9,391 nt of DNA from Collinsella sp. (GTDB taxonomy: Bacteria > Actinomycetota > Coriobacteriia > Coriobacteriales > Coriobacteriaceae), in NCBI GenBank assembly GCA_019419645.1, contig DXZN01000070.1:1-9391 (forward strand). The letters are read 5' to 3'. The translations under genes were made by a program, and so were the position numbers. Under the pieces are notes generated by a model that was not told the DNA's origin, did not search any database, and saw only the letters and a list, made by a program, of their open reading frames with translations. The stretch's first letter is position 1. Every line of letters begins with the position of its first letter. This document shows positions 8,325-9,391 of the stretch, one piece after another.

Positions 8325-8329
8325 CACCT
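8325..8329 (-). promoter_or_regulatory. Ribosome binding site of the HEPN gene, overlapping the pglX stop
   Basis: AGGTG lies 5 bases before ATG 8319 and shares its first two bases with the TAG stop of the upstream pglX part. It decides the start of the HEPN gene and suggests that ribosomes finishing pglX re-initiate here. Confidence 0.65.
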
Positions 8330-9391
8330 AAATCAGTGGATGGCGCTTGAAATCCCAAGAGGTTTCAAACGAGTCCCAGTCGATTTTGGAAATGTCTACG
8401 TTGCTGTCGACCAGACTATTAATTGCCGGTTGAAGCTCAGCGGAAATAAGCATGGGAAGAGCTTTGATGTCTCTCACTTGCATGTTAAGAGTGGGGTTAA
8501 GCATGCTGAGGACATCGGCAGCGATGGAACAATTGAGGAAGCCCAGCGCCCAGTTCTTGTTTTGGCCCAGATTGCAAATACATGGGCCGGCCATGTCAAA
8601 TCCGCCCGTCGGTGGAAATAGCCTGAAACTCGGCTTGCCTGATGTCAGCATTGTGTAGCAAATGCCTTCACTGTACCAATATTTCGACGCCAGCAAATTG
8701 GAGGTCGGATTACTCCGGTAAAACTCAATTGCGTCCTTCTTGATCGAAACCAGCCAATGAAGATTGCCAAACCATCGACGAAAGTCACCGCCCTTTGAAT
8801 AAGTGGCCCACGAGCCCTTGCGCCCAACCGAATGTGCATCAACCTCCCAAAACAAGCGCAAATACAAATTGTTATCACCTGTTTTGTTTTGAGACCCTGT
8901 GTAGTCCGAAAAATCGCCAATGGAGCTACCCAGCGAGAAAGCAGAAAGTAACCCCTCGCTGGCCCAGTAGGCTATGGGGGTGCCGGGGATTTGCTTGAAG
9001 GTGTCGGCGTCGCGGCGGTAGAACCAGCCGCAGTCGGGGTTTCGGATCGCCTCGAGGGCCTTCGGGGCCTGGACAGCAGCACCAACGAAGTCCGAAAGGC
9101 GCACATAGCCGCCCTTGTAGCCCTTGACGAACGAATTGTGGAACGTGTAGGTACAGATGGGCACGGTCGCGCCAGCGAAGCCCGAGTACTCAAGCTGGAT
9201 GAGAGAGGTCAGCGTTCTGTTGTCGATAATCTCGTTGCGGAGCTTCTCATAGCTTCCGATGAACATCCAGACGAAAGGCGACATGACTCCGCACTCGCCG
9301 TGGTCCTTGGCGAGACTGAACATGCGAACGACAAAGCTGGAGAACAGGTCACTCTTCACGTCGGGATAATTCCTCTTGACCCACTTACTCA
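8328..9391 (-). CDS. pglX: PglX, BREX-1 adenine-specific DNA methyltransferase: middle part with target-recognition region (5' end outside window, C-terminal domain split off)
   Basis: PglX is the BREX methyltransferase that marks host DNA at an adenine so that the defence complex spares it. The frame stays open to the window edge: the codons before the internal GTG at 9359 read SKWVKRNYPDV, so the true start and the catalytic NPPY motif lie outside. Numbered from that GTG, the visible part holds the end of the methyltransferase core (KSDLFSSF, about 1-60) and the conserved IPGTPIAYW at 124-132 (bases 8964-8990). A target-recognition-like region follows to residue 343, with the typical ending NPTLNMQVRDIKALPM. 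The frame stops with TAG at 8328-8330 after SWDFKRHPLI, the point where a full-length PglX would continue into its C-terminal domain. That domain is encoded separately at 6598-7566. Base composition falls sharply after about 8950, so the distal half of this part looks foreign. Family call is firm; activity of the split form is unknown. Confidence 0.88.
   Translation of the reverse strand, partial: SKWVKRNYPDVKSDLFSSFVVRMFSLAKDHGECGVMSPFVWMFIGSYEKLRNEIIDNRTLTSLIQLEYSGFAGATVPICTYTFHNSFVKGYKGGYVRLSDFVGAAVQAPKALEAIRNPDCGWFYRRDADTFKQIPGTPIAYWASEGLLSAFSLGSSIGDFSDYTGSQNKTGDNNLYLRLFWEVDAHSVGRKGSWATYSKGGDFRRWFGNLHWLVSIKKDAIEFYRSNPTSNLLASKYWYSEGICYTMLTSGKPSFRLFPPTGGFDMAGPCICNLGQNKNWALGFLNCSIAADVLSMLNPTLNMQVRDIKALPMLISAELQPAINSLVDSNVDISKIDWDSFETSWDFKRHPLI

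Larger units (their letters stand above)
7540..8950. other. Low-GC island spanning the pglX split (probable exchanged cassette)
   Basis: Base composition falls from roughly 60-70% G/C on both sides to about 32-47% here in hand-counted 60-base blocks (20/60 at 8101-8160, 19/60 at 7561-7620, 28/60 at 8701-8760 and 8881-8940, against 43/60 at 9001-9060). The edges are approximate. The upstream edge lies close to the conserved IPGTPIAYW codons and the downstream edge lies within the first ten codons of the PglX C-terminal gene. The island therefore contains the distal target-recognition half, the HEPN gene and the spacer. This fits replacement by recombination in conserved flanking sequence. No transposase or long flanking repeat is visible. 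Confidence 0.6.

Noticed and set aside
8320..8358. Longer start for the HEPN gene at ATG 8358
   Set aside because: It would overlap pglX by 31 bases and has no ribosome binding site, whereas ATG 8319 has AGGTG 5 bases before it.
7540..8950. Insertion sequence as the cause of the pglX split
   Set aside because: There is no transposase gene, no terminal inverted repeat pair and no visible target duplication; the island also contains part of pglX itself, which fits homologous exchange better.

Overview
The window holds the 3' part of a phage-defence operon of the BREX type 1 kind, with every gene on the minus strand. In transcription order (high to low coordinates) it contains: pglX with its 5' end cut off by the window edge; a small gene with a HEPN-type RNase motif; a separate gene for the C-terminal domain of PglX; pglZ; brxL; and an unrecognised gene of about 450 codons with a frameshift near its end. 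Spacing is tight (8, 60, 23, 11 and 93 bases) and each internal gene start has a good Shine-Dalgarno sequence, so the genes probably form one transcript. brxA, brxB and brxC would be expected beyond base 9391.

Most of the window is GC-rich and strongly biased to G/C-ending codons. Together with the Shine-Dalgarno-rich gene starts this suggests a high-GC Gram-positive of the gut actinobacterial sort (Collinsella or another Coriobacteriia). That is an inference from composition and general resemblance only. A stretch from about 7540 to 8950 is much poorer in GC: hand counts give 20 of 60 G/C at 8101-8160 and 19 of 60 at 7561-7620, against 43 of 60 at 9001-9060. This low-GC island coincides with the distal half of the PglX target-recognition region, the whole HEPN gene, the spacer after it and the first few codons of the PglX C-terminal gene.

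The most interesting point is the architecture of pglX. The first reading frame ends just after the target-recognition region. The C-terminal domain, which normally continues the same polypeptide, has become its own gene with its own ATG and ribosome binding site. A 230-codon HEPN-like gene sits exactly in the gap. The layout recalls PrrC, a HEPN anticodon nuclease encoded within a type I restriction locus and released when the host restriction system is disabled. A reasonable hypothesis is a specificity-plus-effector cassette swapped into the BREX locus: the target-recognition half sets the methylation site and the HEPN protein is a back-up RNase.

The downstream genes follow the BREX-1 order. 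PglZ (alkaline-phosphatase superfamily) and BrxL (AAA+ ATPase with a Lon-like C-terminal domain) look intact. The last gene is adjacent and probably co-transcribed, but its function cannot be named. Its reading frame breaks at a CTC AAA AAG run at 201-209, and a -1 shift there restores a sensible C-terminus ending at 28. No tRNA, rRNA, CRISPR array or transposase was seen.
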